Positions 55,048-63,668 of a DNA stretch of 64,000 bases are shown in pieces. Source of the stretch: Cellvibrio fontiphilus (GTDB taxonomy: Bacteria > Pseudomonadota > Gammaproteobacteria > Pseudomonadales > Cellvibrionaceae); NCBI RefSeq assembly GCF_035317345.1, contig NZ_JAYKTU010000003.1; one strand, given 5' to 3'. The notes below the pieces were generated by a model, which was given only the letters and a program-made list of their open reading frames with translations, did no database searches and had not been told where the DNA came from. Both the position numbers and the translations under genes were made by a program. Positions within the stretch are counted from its first letter, which is position 1; every line of letters starts with the position of its first letter.

Positions 55048-56382
55048 ATGTCCAGCCTCAGTTTCCCCGCCTTGGGCAAATATATCGACCTGTTGGTCGA
55101 TGCCGTTTGTGTGGTGGACAAACACGGTCATTTTTTATACGTAAGCCCCAGCGCCGAGCGCATTTTTGGTTACACCCAGGCTGAAATGATGGGCATGCAA
55201 ATGCTGGATTTGGTTCACCCGGATGACCGCGAGCGCACCCTGCAAGCCGTTGCCAGCATAGTTGCCGGCGAACCTGAACCCCACTTTGAAAACCGCTACC
55301 AGCGCAAAAACGGCGAGATTGCCCACATAATGTGGTCGGCGCGCTGGTCGGAGGAGAACCAGTGCCGCGTCGCAGTCGCACGTGACATCACCCTGCGCAA
55401 ACGCGCTGAAGCCCTGCAGCACGCGGTATTTGCGATTGCCGAGGCATCGCACAATACCCAGGATTTACCCAGCCTATACCGTCAAATCCATCAAATTATC
55501 GCCGCGTTGCTACCGGCAGATAACTGCGTGATTGCACTTTACGATGTCGCCAGCGATTGCATTCATTTTCCCTACCACGTGGATCAACATCAGGCGCTAC
55601 CAGCTACCCAACACCTTGCCAGTGACAGTGATTACGCCCGCCTGATTCGCCGCGGCCACCCCCTGCTGCTGGACACCGCAAGAGTGGCCCCCACAGGCGA
55701 AAACCAGATGCAGGCACGCTCCTGGCTTGGCGTTCCGCTGGTGATCGAGGGGCGCACTATGGGTGCGCTGGTGATCAAGAGTTACAGCGAAAGTGCAGTC
55801 TACGATGACGAAACCCTCAAGTTGTTGCAGTACGTATCCAATCAGGTCGCCGCAGCTATCGACCGTCGCCAACTCTTGTTGCGCCTGCAGCAGCGCGCGC
55901 TGTATGACCAATTGACCCGCCTGCCCAATCGCGAGCTGTTTTACGATCGCATTCAATCCGCGCTGGCCAGAGCACGGCGCAACAACGAGATGTTATCGCT
56001 GGTATTTATGGATCTGGATAAGTTCAAAGCCGTGAATGACAACTACGGTCACCCGGTTGGTGACCAGCTATTGGAGGCGGTAGCGCGGCGGCTGGAACTG
56101 AGTGTGCGCGAGTGCGACACCATTGCCCGCTTTGGGGGCGACGAATTTGTAATCCTGCTGGAAAACATTGAACACCCGCAACAGAGCGAGACAGTAGCCG
56201 CGAAAATTCTCAGCCAGTTTGTAACGCCTTTTGCACTGCGGGATCTGGAATCAAATCAGATTCATTTGTCCATCACCCCCAGTATTGGCATGGCGCATTT
56301 TCCGCTGCATGGCGACAACGAAAAAGACCTGCTGCACCACGCCGACAAGGCAATGTATGGCCTTAAAAATCTGCAGCGATAG
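55048..56382 (+). CDS. PAS-GAF-GGDEF diguanylate cyclase
   Basis: 444 aa from the ATG at 55048; an ATG at 54946 would add 34 residues but leave only 33 bp to the divergent gene. PAS domain at about 10-130 (DAVCVVDKHGHFLYVSPSAE), GAF at about 145-275 (NCVIALYDVASD, ARSWLGVPLVIEGRTMGAL), GGDEF at about 285-440. The active loop is FGGDEFVILL, and an RECD inhibition site lies five residues before it, so it should make cyclic di-GMP and be product-inhibited. No membrane segment and no EAL domain. The PAS/GAF signal is unknown. It converges on the GIN-domain gene, 8 bp apart. Confidence 0.93.
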   Translation: MSSLSFPALGKYIDLLVDAVCVVDKHGHFLYVSPSAERIFGYTQAEMMGMQMLDLVHPDDRERTLQAVASIVAGEPEPHFENRYQRKNGEIAHIMWSARWSEENQCRVAVARDITLRKRAEALQHAVFAIAEASHNTQDLPSLYRQIHQIIAALLPADNCVIALYDVASDCIHFPYHVDQHQALPATQHLASDSDYARLIRRGHPLLLDTARVAPTGENQMQARSWLGVPLVIEGRTMGALVIKSYSESAVYDDETLKLLQYVSNQVAAAIDRRQLLLRLQQRALYDQLTRLPNRELFYDRIQSALARARRNNEMLSLVFMDLDKFKAVNDNYGHPVGDQLLEAVARRLELSVRECDTIARFGGDEFVILLENIEHPQQSETVAAKILSQFVTPFALRDLESNQIHLSITPSIGMAHFPLHGDNEKDLLHHADKAMYGLKNLQR

Positions 56383-56390
56383 CCGCTGGA

Positions 56391-57182
56391 TTAATCCCGC
56401 GCATTAACATGACTGGCGCCAGTCGCCTTGGTTTTGGCGCGCGGTGTGCCGGAATACTCCACACTGGAGGCGCCGCTCGCATCTGCAGTGAGCATTTCGG
56501 TGACGGTGGCGTTGATGTGTGAGGCGCCACTGGCATCCAGTTCTGCTTGACGCGCGACCAAGGGTTTGCCGCGAAAATTGCTGGCGCCACTGGCGCTGAC
56601 CCACAGGTGATCCGCATGGCTGCCGCCTTTGATATCCACATTGGATGCGCCGGAAATATCATAGCGCTGCGCCGGCACCATCACCGCCGCCAGACGCGCA
56701 TTGGCAGCGCCGGATAAATCCACGGATAACTTATCCAGCGTCAGCAGCGCAAAATCGGCATTGGCGGCTCCGCTGGCATTAAAGCGGAAATCCCCACCGC
56801 GCAGCTCACCCGCCCGTGCATGGGCACCACCGGATAGCTCCAGGTATTCCAACTGCTTGACCCCGAGAATCACTTTCACCGGCTCATTGCCCTGGCCAAA
56901 CCAGTTGAACACACCGCCTTTGTCACTCTTGAGCCAGACGCTGACCCGCTTGCCGGTCTGATCCACCTTTACCCGCTGTATAACCTCGGCATCTGCCTCT
57001 ACCCGCAGGTATTCGTTGTCGCTCTGGGTGATTTCGATTTTGGTATTGCCGCCGCTCACAAACTCGCTGAAATCCTTAACCGGGTAGACTTTTGCCTGCA
57101 TCTCCGCCAGTACCAGGGGCGCCGTCAGGGTGAACAATCCCCCCAACAACCATGCCGTTAAAAAACCTGTGCGAACCACCAT
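56391..57182 (-). CDS. Exported GIN-domain (DUF2807) protein
   Basis: 263 aa from the ATG at 57182, five bases after a perfect GGAGG. A signal peptide ends PLVLAEM. The rest is a GIN/DUF2807 beta-helix with repeated SGAAN/SGASH-type turns about every 20 residues (LSGGAHARAGEL, ASGAANADF, DLSGAANARL, ISGASNVDI, ASGASNFRG, DASGASHINA). Such proteins are periplasmic or surface-located, of unknown function. An odd tail, TPRAKTKATGASHVNARD, extends the repeat. Confidence 0.9.
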   Translation of the reverse strand: MVVRTGFLTAWLLGGLFTLTAPLVLAEMQAKVYPVKDFSEFVSGGNTKIEITQSDNEYLRVEADAEVIQRVKVDQTGKRVSVWLKSDKGGVFNWFGQGNEPVKVILGVKQLEYLELSGGAHARAGELRGGDFRFNASGAANADFALLTLDKLSVDLSGAANARLAAVMVPAQRYDISGASNVDIKGGSHADHLWVSASGASNFRGKPLVARQAELDASGASHINATVTEMLTADASGASSVEYSGTPRAKTKATGASHVNARD

Positions 57183-57394
57183 AAAAACCTCCAAAAAATC
57201 TGACCGAGAATAAATAACTTTTCTGCGCATACCTCCTAAGACACAAGAGCCTGACCTGTGGATTCAGCACCATGAAAAAAATTGTGCAAGGCCGCGCCCG
57301 TCACAAAGCCGGGGCAAAAACAAGTCTGGCAGGCGGGGGGATTTTGGCGATAATGGTGCCCTTTTCCATAAGCCCGATAGACGAGTTTCCCGCT

Positions 57395-59725
57395 ATGACC
57401 AGCTTACCCAGTATTGCCAAACGCATTGCCGACGAATTAAACGTACAGGAGCAGCAAGTGAGCGCCGCTGTTGGCCTGCTCGATGAAGGTGCCACAGTTC
57501 CCTTTATTTCCCGCTACCGTAAGGAAGTGACCGGTGGTCTGGACGACTCGCAAATGCGCCTGCTGGAAGAGCGTTTGCGCTATCTGCGCGAACTGGAGGA
57601 TCGTCGTGCGGCGATTTTGAAATCTATCGCCGAACAGGACAAACTCACGCCGGAATTGGAGCGCGAAATCCAGATCGCCGATACCAAAAACCGCCTGGAA
57701 GATTTATACCTGCCCTACAAACCCAAGCGCCGCACCAAGGGCCAAATCGCCAAGGAAGCCGGCCTTGAACCGCTGGCCGAAGCGCTGCTGGCCGACCCAA
57801 CCCTCGCGCCCGACGTGGAAGCGGCAAAATATTTCAACGCCGAGCACAGTATTAACGATGTGAAATCAGCACTCGACGGCGCCAAGTACATACTCATGGA
57901 AAAATTCAGCGAGGACGCCGAACTGCTCGGCCGACTGCGCCATTTCCTGCAACAGGAAGCGACTTTTTCCGCACGTGTTGCCACCGGCAAAGAAACCGAC
58001 ACCTCGCAGGAAGTGCAAAAATTCCGCGATTATTTCGAACACGACGAGCCGCTTAAATCCGTACCTTCACACCGCGCCCTCGCCATGTTCCGCGGCCGCA
58101 ATGAAGGGGTGCTGACCATCAGCATCAAAGTGGGCGATGAAGACAGTCGCATTGGCCACCCCTGCGAAACCATGATCGCCGAGCACTGGCAAATTCATGA
58201 CAAAGGCCGCGCTGCGGATGGCTGGCTTGCCGAAGTGGTGCGCTGGACCTGGCGCGTCAAATTGCTCACCCATTTGGAAACCGATTTACTCGGTGAGCTG
58301 CGTGAAAAAGCCGAAGAGGAAGCGATTAAAGTGTTCGCATCCAACTTAAAAGATTTATTACTCGCTGCGCCCGCCGGTCAAAAAGCCACCATCGGCCTGG
58401 ACCCAGGTATGCGCACCGGCGTGAAAGTCGCGGTGGTGGATGCCACCGGCAAAGTGGTGGATCACGGGGTGATGTACCCCACGCCGCCGCTGAACAAAAT
58501 CGCCGAATCCGAAGCTATGCTGGTGCACCTGTGCAAAAAATACGACGTGGGTTTGATTGCCATCGGCAACGGCACCGCCTCGCGCGAAACCGAAAAATTC
58601 GCCAAAGACGTATTGAAAAAACATACCGATATTAAAGCCACTACGGTTGTTGTGAGCGAAGCCGGCGCCTCGGTTTATTCTGCCTCTGAATACGCCGCCA
58701 AAGAATTTCCGGATTTGGATGTGACTATTCGCGGCGCTATTTCTATTGCGCGCCGCTTGCAAGATCCACTGGCGGAACTGGTAAAAATTGATCCCAAATC
58801 CATTGGCGTGGGCCAATATCAACACGATGTTTCCCAATCGCAACTCGCACGTTCACTCGACGCGGTGGTTGAGGACTGTGTGAACGCCGTAGGTGTGGAA
58901 GTAAATACCGCCTCGGCAGCGCTACTCGCGCGCGTTTCCGGTTTAAACACCACACTCGCCAATAACATTGTGGAATTCCGCAACCAAAACGGTGTGTTTA
59001 ATTCCCGCGCTGCACTGAAAAAAGTACCGCGTTTTGGTGAAAAAACCTTTGAGCAAGCCGCCGGCTTTTTACGTGTCGCCGGTGGCGATAACCCACTCGA
59101 CGCCTCTGCCGTTCACCCGGAATCCTATTCAGTGGTAGAAAAAATCGCGCAGAAAAATGCGCGTGAATTAAAAGGTTTGATTGGCGATTCAGCCTTCCTG
59201 CGCAGTTTAAAAGCGGCAGACTACACCGATGAAAAATTTGGTGTCCCCACCGTCACCGACATCATTAAAGAATTGGACAAACCCGGCCGCGACCCCCGCC
59301 CCGAATTTAAAACCGCACAATTCCAGGAAGGTGTGGAAGAGATTACCGATTTGGTACCGGGCATGATTCTGGAGGGCACAGTCACCAACGTGACTAACTT
59401 CGGCGCGTTTGTGGATATAGGCGTACACCAGGACGGTTTGGTGCACATCTCGGCGCTGTCGCACAATTTTATTAAAGACCCACGCGAAGCCGTAAAAGCC
59501 GGCGACATAGTCAAAGCCAAAGTGATGGAAGTGGATGTACCGCGCAAGCGTATCGCCCTGTCGCTGCGCCTTGACGATACCCCCGGTGAAAAAGTGGAAG
59601 GTGGCAATAAAGGCGGCGGGCGTCCATCGCAAAACCAGCAACGTGCCGCGCAGAAAAACAATCCTGCTCCCGCCGCTATGGGCAGCATGGGTGCGTTACT
59701 GCAACAAGCGCTGAAAAAGAAGTAA
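57395..59725 (+). CDS. tex: Tex-family RNA-binding transcription accessory protein
   Basis: 776 aa from the ATG at 57395, the usual Tex length; upstream starts (57272) add an unlike segment. N-terminal helical region with VPFISRYRKEVTGGLDD (about 35-51), YqgF/RNase H-like domain (about 330-460, IGLDPGMRTGVKVAVVD), helix-hairpin-helix (about 500-570, VNTASAALLARVSGL), and C-terminal S1 domain (about 655-728, GTVTNVTNFGAFVDIGVHQD). A low-complexity Gly/Gln/Ala tail follows. Tex is cytoplasmic, binds RNA and affects transcription and stress tolerance. It is divergent from the GIN-domain gene. Confidence 0.96.
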   Translation: MTSLPSIAKRIADELNVQEQQVSAAVGLLDEGATVPFISRYRKEVTGGLDDSQMRLLEERLRYLRELEDRRAAILKSIAEQDKLTPELEREIQIADTKNRLEDLYLPYKPKRRTKGQIAKEAGLEPLAEALLADPTLAPDVEAAKYFNAEHSINDVKSALDGAKYILMEKFSEDAELLGRLRHFLQQEATFSARVATGKETDTSQEVQKFRDYFEHDEPLKSVPSHRALAMFRGRNEGVLTISIKVGDEDSRIGHPCETMIAEHWQIHDKGRAADGWLAEVVRWTWRVKLLTHLETDLLGELREKAEEEAIKVFASNLKDLLLAAPAGQKATIGLDPGMRTGVKVAVVDATGKVVDHGVMYPTPPLNKIAESEAMLVHLCKKYDVGLIAIGNGTASRETEKFAKDVLKKHTDIKATTVVVSEAGASVYSASEYAAKEFPDLDVTIRGAISIARRLQDPLAELVKIDPKSIGVGQYQHDVSQSQLARSLDAVVEDCVNAVGVEVNTASAALLARVSGLNTTLANNIVEFRNQNGVFNSRAALKKVPRFGEKTFEQAAGFLRVAGGDNPLDASAVHPESYSVVEKIAQKNARELKGLIGDSAFLRSLKAADYTDEKFGVPTVTDIIKELDKPGRDPRPEFKTAQFQEGVEEITDLVPGMILEGTVTNVTNFGAFVDIGVHQDGLVHISALSHNFIKDPREAVKAGDIVKAKVMEVDVPRKRIALSLRLDDTPGEKVEGGNKGGGRPSQNQQRAAQKNNPAPAAMGSMGALLQQALKKK

Positions 59726-59751
59726 TTTTTTGCACACAACTTTTTAACAAG

Positions 59752-59778
59752 CAACTCCCTGTATCACGCGGGGAGTTG
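59752..59778 (+). terminator. Possible terminator after tex
   Basis: An 8-bp stem (59752-59759 with 59771-59778) with an 11-nt loop, about 26 bp after the stop. No long T-run follows, so termination is uncertain. Confidence 0.4.
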
Positions 59779-59819
59779 TTGGCATTTCTCACTACCCAAA
59801 TGCACACAAGGAGCACGCA

Positions 59820-60335
59820 ATGGAAATCGGGGCAAAAACCTTAATCGCTGGCGCAGGTTTATTTTTGTTGGGTGTTGGCTCTACCTATTGGCTGATGGCC
59901 GATAACGCAGCACCAGCACCTGCCACTCAATCTGCGTCGCATCATCAACCGGCAATGCAAGCTGCATTAAATCAATTAGGAAGCAGCACAACCGAAGTAC
60001 AAACCGAGCGCAGCAATACCGAGGCTGCAGCAACTGACACTAACATCGACGCTAACGCAACCAGCGATACCGAAACGCTCACCCACGAAAGTTTCCTCGC
60101 CGCCGCTGAAGCCCGCCGCGAACAACAACTTGCCGACAAAGCCGAGGCAGAACGTTTGGATAAGTTGCGTCAACAGAAAGCCGACAGCGTGGACTGCAAG
60201 TTCTGGCGGCAACAACAAGCCAGCTCCAGCACCGCCGCTAAAATAGAAGAGAAAATAAAAACTTTTTGTTTTATTGCGCAAGATTTAGCGAGCAGTGAAA
60301 GCAGCAGTAGCCTGCCAGATCTGGCGCAGCAATAA
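59820..60335 (+). CDS. Membrane-anchored low-complexity protein
   Basis: 171 aa behind AAGGAG. One N-terminal transmembrane segment (about 7-25, TLIAGAGLFLLGVGSTYWLM). An Ala/Thr/Ser-rich linker (about 30-85) and a charged helix that could form a coiled coil (about 90-125, AAEARREQQLADKAEAERLD) follow. Two Cys residues (DCKFW, TFCFI) flank a short helix near 130-155. No family recognised. It may be a periplasmic spacer or adaptor. Confidence 0.7.
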   Translation: MEIGAKTLIAGAGLFLLGVGSTYWLMADNAAPAPATQSASHHQPAMQAALNQLGSSTTEVQTERSNTEAAATDTNIDANATSDTETLTHESFLAAAEARREQQLADKAEAERLDKLRQQKADSVDCKFWRQQQASSSTAAKIEEKIKTFCFIAQDLASSESSSSLPDLAQQ

Positions 60336-60456
60336 GTTAAACCAGACGTTAAAAACTCAGGAGAGTCATAAAAGGGAATTTTAAGCTGAAAAACAGAAGT
60401 GAGTTGTGTGCGACTTGCGCGATCAGCGAGAGATTCCTTTCTCTCAATTTGAAGAA

Positions 60457-61530
60457 TCAGAAACGATAGTGAACATTGGCCGCTAAAGCGGTCAAGTCAG
60501 TGGTATCGCCCTCATCTTTATCACTCACTAACAAGCGATACTCAAGACCAACACTCCACTGCTCACCAATCAGCAACCTGGCGCCGGCACCATAAGAAAG
60601 GCTCGAAAAGGTGTAGCTCTCTTTATCTACCTCACCGGTTTCTTCATCCGGCTCATCCTCAAATGTTGATTCGAGCCTTGTGTATCCAAGCAAACCGTAA
60701 AGTTCAACCTGGGACAACTCAATACTCGGGCGATAGTAGAGTGAAGCATAGGTAAAACTGACAAGTTCATCTTTATCGCTCACACCAAAACGCGCTTCTG
60801 CTGTGGCCAGAGAATTGTAACGGTAACCACCAATCAGTTCGACGGCATTCCATTTCAGGTCAGGCGAGCCCTCTGCTTCCTCATCCTCGAACTCCTCTTC
60901 AAATTCATCCTCTTCATTTGCTTCATCTTCACTCAGCTCGATTTGAGCCACTGCAAGACCTGCATAAAATCCTGCATCAGTCGCAGGAACAAAAGCAGTT
61001 TGCCCGCTACCACCGGAGGTACTAACCCCGGAGAAGCGATAATCCAGACTAAGCCCAAAGGCTCCCATGTTTACGTCGGCATCACTGTCATCTACCAACA
61101 TACGGTATTCGAGGTTGAAATTAATATTGCGACCAACGGGAAAGCCAACACCTGCACCATAGGAGAAACCAGAGAGAGACAAATCATCACCCGCGTTAGC
61201 TTCAATACTTGCCCCTGCAACGCCCAACAGAAGGTAAGTTTTTGCCGTGTCATTTGCACTTTCCGTGCGATAGTAAACTCCGCCGTAAAGCAGCTCTGGC
61301 GAACCGGCAAAACCAAGGCGCGACTCAACGCCCACAAAAGGGCTATGTTTATAGCCACCTGATAACTCCACTGCTGTCCAATCCGGCTTTTCAGTCAGTG
61401 ACAGAGGCAACTTACCAGAGTAGTCAATTTGGCTCACTCCAACGCCCGCATAAAATCCTGCAGGCTCAGTGTTCACCGCCCAAGTCGTCATAGGTAAGGT
61501 TAACAACCCAGCCGTTAACAATGCACGCAT
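60457..61530 (-). CDS. Outer-membrane protein made of two tandem beta-barrel repeats
   Basis: 357 aa with a signal peptide (MRALLTAGLL... TTWAVN). The mature protein is an internal duplication: AGFYAGVGVSQIDYS (about 24) and AGFYAGLAVAQIELS (about 186) start each half, LSGGYKHSPFVGVESRLGF matches LIGGYRYNSLATAEARFGV (each about 19 residues), FSYGAGVGFPVG matches LSYGAGARLLIG, and each half ends in a barrel strand, LDYRF and VHYRF. Each half fits an eight-strand OmpA/OmpX-like barrel. The second half has an acidic insert (EDEANEEDEFEEEFEDEEAE, about 199-218) in its first loop. Function unknown. Confidence 0.88.
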   Translation of the reverse strand: MRALLTAGLLTLPMTTWAVNTEPAGFYAGVGVSQIDYSGKLPLSLTEKPDWTAVELSGGYKHSPFVGVESRLGFAGSPELLYGGVYYRTESANDTAKTYLLLGVAGASIEANAGDDLSLSGFSYGAGVGFPVGRNINFNLEYRMLVDDSDADVNMGAFGLSLDYRFSGVSTSGGSGQTAFVPATDAGFYAGLAVAQIELSEDEANEEDEFEEEFEDEEAEGSPDLKWNAVELIGGYRYNSLATAEARFGVSDKDELVSFTYASLYYRPSIELSQVELYGLLGYTRLESTFEDEPDEETGEVDKESYTFSSLSYGAGARLLIGEQWSVGLEYRLLVSDKDEGDTTDLTALAANVHYRF

Positions 61531-61645
61531 AATCCATTTTCCTTTTTGTTTCAGTTTTTCGTTTTGACTTTCGCTTTTTATTTAGCATCCACACAACCGC
61601 GCGCGAATCATATAGATTCCATTGATAAATACCAGCACATATGGC

Positions 61646-62413
61646 CTAGCCTAAAACCCCAATAGCGCCTTCATAAGTTAATTTAATTCCCGCCAAAAAT
61701 AGAAAGCTGTAACTGATCCGGTAAAAGAGCCGGTCGGATACCCGCTTGTGTAGATACACACCCAGCAATACCCCCAAGGGAGCCAGTGGCAATAACAAGA
61801 GCGAGGTATAAAAAGAGCCACCGGAGATTTGCCCAAGCAGGGCGTAGGGAATGAGTTTTATAAAATTGATAATCGCAAAAAATAAAATGGTAGTGCCTGC
61901 GAGCGTGGATTTGGGCAGGTGTTGTGGCAATAAATAAATGGCGACGGGCGGGCCACCGGCGTGGGCGATATAACTCACATAGCCGGACACAGCGCCCCAA
62001 AAACTACCGGCGGTTTTATTGGGCGGACGCGCTGTCATACGCTCCAAAAAGTGTTTGCCCCAGAGATAGTGAATAACAAAATAAATCGACAATAAACCAA
62101 TCAGCAGCCGCACCCAATCGGCGTTGGCGATTTCAAAAGTAAGTGCACCGGCGAGTGTGCCCAGCAGGGCGCCAGGCAACAGGATTTTCAAATTGAGTTT
62201 GTCCCAGGTGCTGCGAAAACTCCACAGGCCAACTGCATCCATCGCGCAGAGAATCGGCAACAAAATCGCGGCAGCCAAGCGCGGGTCTATCAGCAGTGAT
62301 AAAAGCGGAACCGCGAGCATGCCAAAACCGCCACCAAAGCCACCTTTGGACATACCCACTAAAATCACCACCGGAATGGCGAGACAATAAAACAGAGGGT
62401 CACTAATCATCAT
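61646..62413 (-). CDS. TauE/SafE (TSUP) family permease
   Basis: 255 aa with about eight hydrophobic segments. VGMSKGGFGGGFGMLAVPLL (about 19-38) is the first TSUP repeat motif and AHAGGPPVAIYLLP (about 150-163) the second. TSUP proteins export or import sulfite, sulfonates, taurine or sulfoacetate-type anions. No sulfur gene is adjacent, so the substrate is unknown. The start could be either of two adjacent ATG codons (62413, 62410). A hairpin directly ahead of the start may hide the ribosome site. Confidence 0.9.
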   Translation of the reverse strand: MMISDPLFYCLAIPVVILVGMSKGGFGGGFGMLAVPLLSLLIDPRLAAAILLPILCAMDAVGLWSFRSTWDKLNLKILLPGALLGTLAGALTFEIANADWVRLLIGLLSIYFVIHYLWGKHFLERMTARPPNKTAGSFWGAVSGYVSYIAHAGGPPVAIYLLPQHLPKSTLAGTTILFFAIINFIKLIPYALLGQISGGSFYTSLLLLPLAPLGVLLGVYLHKRVSDRLFYRISYSFLFLAGIKLTYEGAIGVLG

Positions 62414-62415
62414 AA

Positions 62416-62436
62416 CTGCCGCAAAAAAAGCGGCAG
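62416..62436 (-). promoter_or_regulatory. Hairpin directly upstream of the TSUP start codon
   Basis: CTGCCGC (62416-62422) pairs with GCGGCAG (62430-62436) around seven A/T bases. On the minus-strand mRNA the 3' arm ends 2 nt before AUG, so it occupies the ribosome-binding position. It may regulate translation, or be a weak terminator from the lipoprotein gene. Confidence 0.45.
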
Positions 62437-62481
62437 CATGAACTTATCGCAATCAATTATCCAGCTTTAACAGCGGCAAAA

Positions 62482-63003
62482 TTATTCCAGAGTCACGGGA
62501 TAATAATCGTATTCGCAGTAGCCGGAATTGCGATCGCACACTTCCAACAATAGAAATACCCGCTGGGGCAGTTGATCGATTAATGGGTAGATATCGACTT
62601 CGCGCGATGAAGTGTCGCAAGACATAAAAAAATCATTGGTGTATTCACAAATCCAACCACCACCCTGATCGCATGCAAACCCGGCCCCACACACTTGCGA
62701 GCTGATTAAAATGCTATTGGCGATGGAAGCGCGGTCGTTGATTCGCAGGCTGACGGTGTAATCCTCAAGACTGTTGACCGACCAAAATACTTCAAACAAC
62801 CCATCGTAAAAATATGGGCTAAGCGCCAAGGGCGGATGATTGGGTTTGGCGGTATCAGTATCGTAGCTATCGATAATATCGAAGGCGCGCAATTCAGGCC
62901 GATAGTCCTCGCCGGGGTCAGAAACGGCACTACCACTACCGCCGCAACCCACCAATAATAAAATAGAACTAACCAGTGCAAAGGAAGCGAGGAATTTGGG
63001 CAT
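62482..63003 (-). CDS. Small lipoprotein of unknown function
   Basis: 173 aa behind CGGAG. Lipobox LLVGC (Cys20) followed by GGSGSAVSDPGED, a typical spacer. The mature domain is beta-rich with six Cys (VCGAGFACDQGG, ICEYTN, SCDTSS, VCDRNSGYCEYD), probably three disulfides. No family recognised; it may be an extracytoplasmic binding or surface protein. It precedes the TSUP gene by 68 bp. Confidence 0.8.
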   Translation of the reverse strand: MPKFLASFALVSSILLLVGCGGSGSAVSDPGEDYRPELRAFDIIDSYDTDTAKPNHPPLALSPYFYDGLFEVFWSVNSLEDYTVSLRINDRASIANSILISSQVCGAGFACDQGGGWICEYTNDFFMSCDTSSREVDIYPLIDQLPQRVFLLLEVCDRNSGYCEYDYYPVTLE

Positions 63004-63076
63004 GGCAGCAACTCCGGTGGATATTGGAATTGATGCTAGGCGCGCAGCACTGAATCGCGCCTGAATAATTTTTTGA

Positions 63077-63382
63077 TTAATGCCGCAAGTGAATTTGCGG
63101 TTTTAAATTTACCGAACCATCCTCTTCCAATACCGCGTGCTGGGTAGATTCGCCATTGGAAACCACGACCACAGCGGGCATAAACATGGGGCGACGCACA
63201 AACCAGATGCTCCAGCCAAAACTTTCCAGGCTATGCAGCGCCAGCATTTGAGACTCGTTAAGAAAACTGCCAAGGTTGATGGGAACCGCCTTGTTCAGCC
63301 CACGGCGATCATCCACCAAGTGCTGTAAGCGCTCTGCAAGGCTGGGTTTATTGGGGTTTCTGGCCACTCTGGATTCCGACAT
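63077..63382 (-). CDS. Small protein of unknown function
   Basis: 101 aa behind GAGGGAG. No signal or membrane segment. The middle SLESFGWSIWFVRRPMFMP (about 52-70) is hydrophobic and followed by VVVVSNGE, with an acidic end, LEEDGSVNLKP. I recall similar short conserved gammaproteobacterial proteins but cannot name a domain. The strong ribosome site supports it. Single gene. Confidence 0.7.
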   Translation of the reverse strand: MSESRVARNPNKPSLAERLQHLVDDRRGLNKAVPINLGSFLNESQMLALHSLESFGWSIWFVRRPMFMPAVVVVSNGESTQHAVLEEDGSVNLKPQIHLRH

Positions 63383-63668
63383 AAAACACTCCCTCTGCGA
63401 TGTAAAACACCCGATATCGGCGCCAGCTATAACGCGACTGACTTCTCACAAGTGTCGTGACAAACCGCATAGTTGTCAAAAACCCGATTGGAATATCAGT
63501 GTTTTTTGAAAGGCTTGATTCACATAACTCAGGTTATCGCGATTTGCCTGCGCAGACTTTGCCCTTCTTTAACGCACAACCCTGGTAGCAGCCGCTACAA
63601 TCTGTGCATCGGCAACATCCTTCTGGGTAAGAACAAAAGCAATGCCCACTATTTGCGGAGAAGCACCC

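Noticed and set aside
58358..58843. A 161-codon minus-strand frame opposite tex
   Set aside because: Gly/Phe/His-rich reading of the reverse strand of a certain gene; no independent support.
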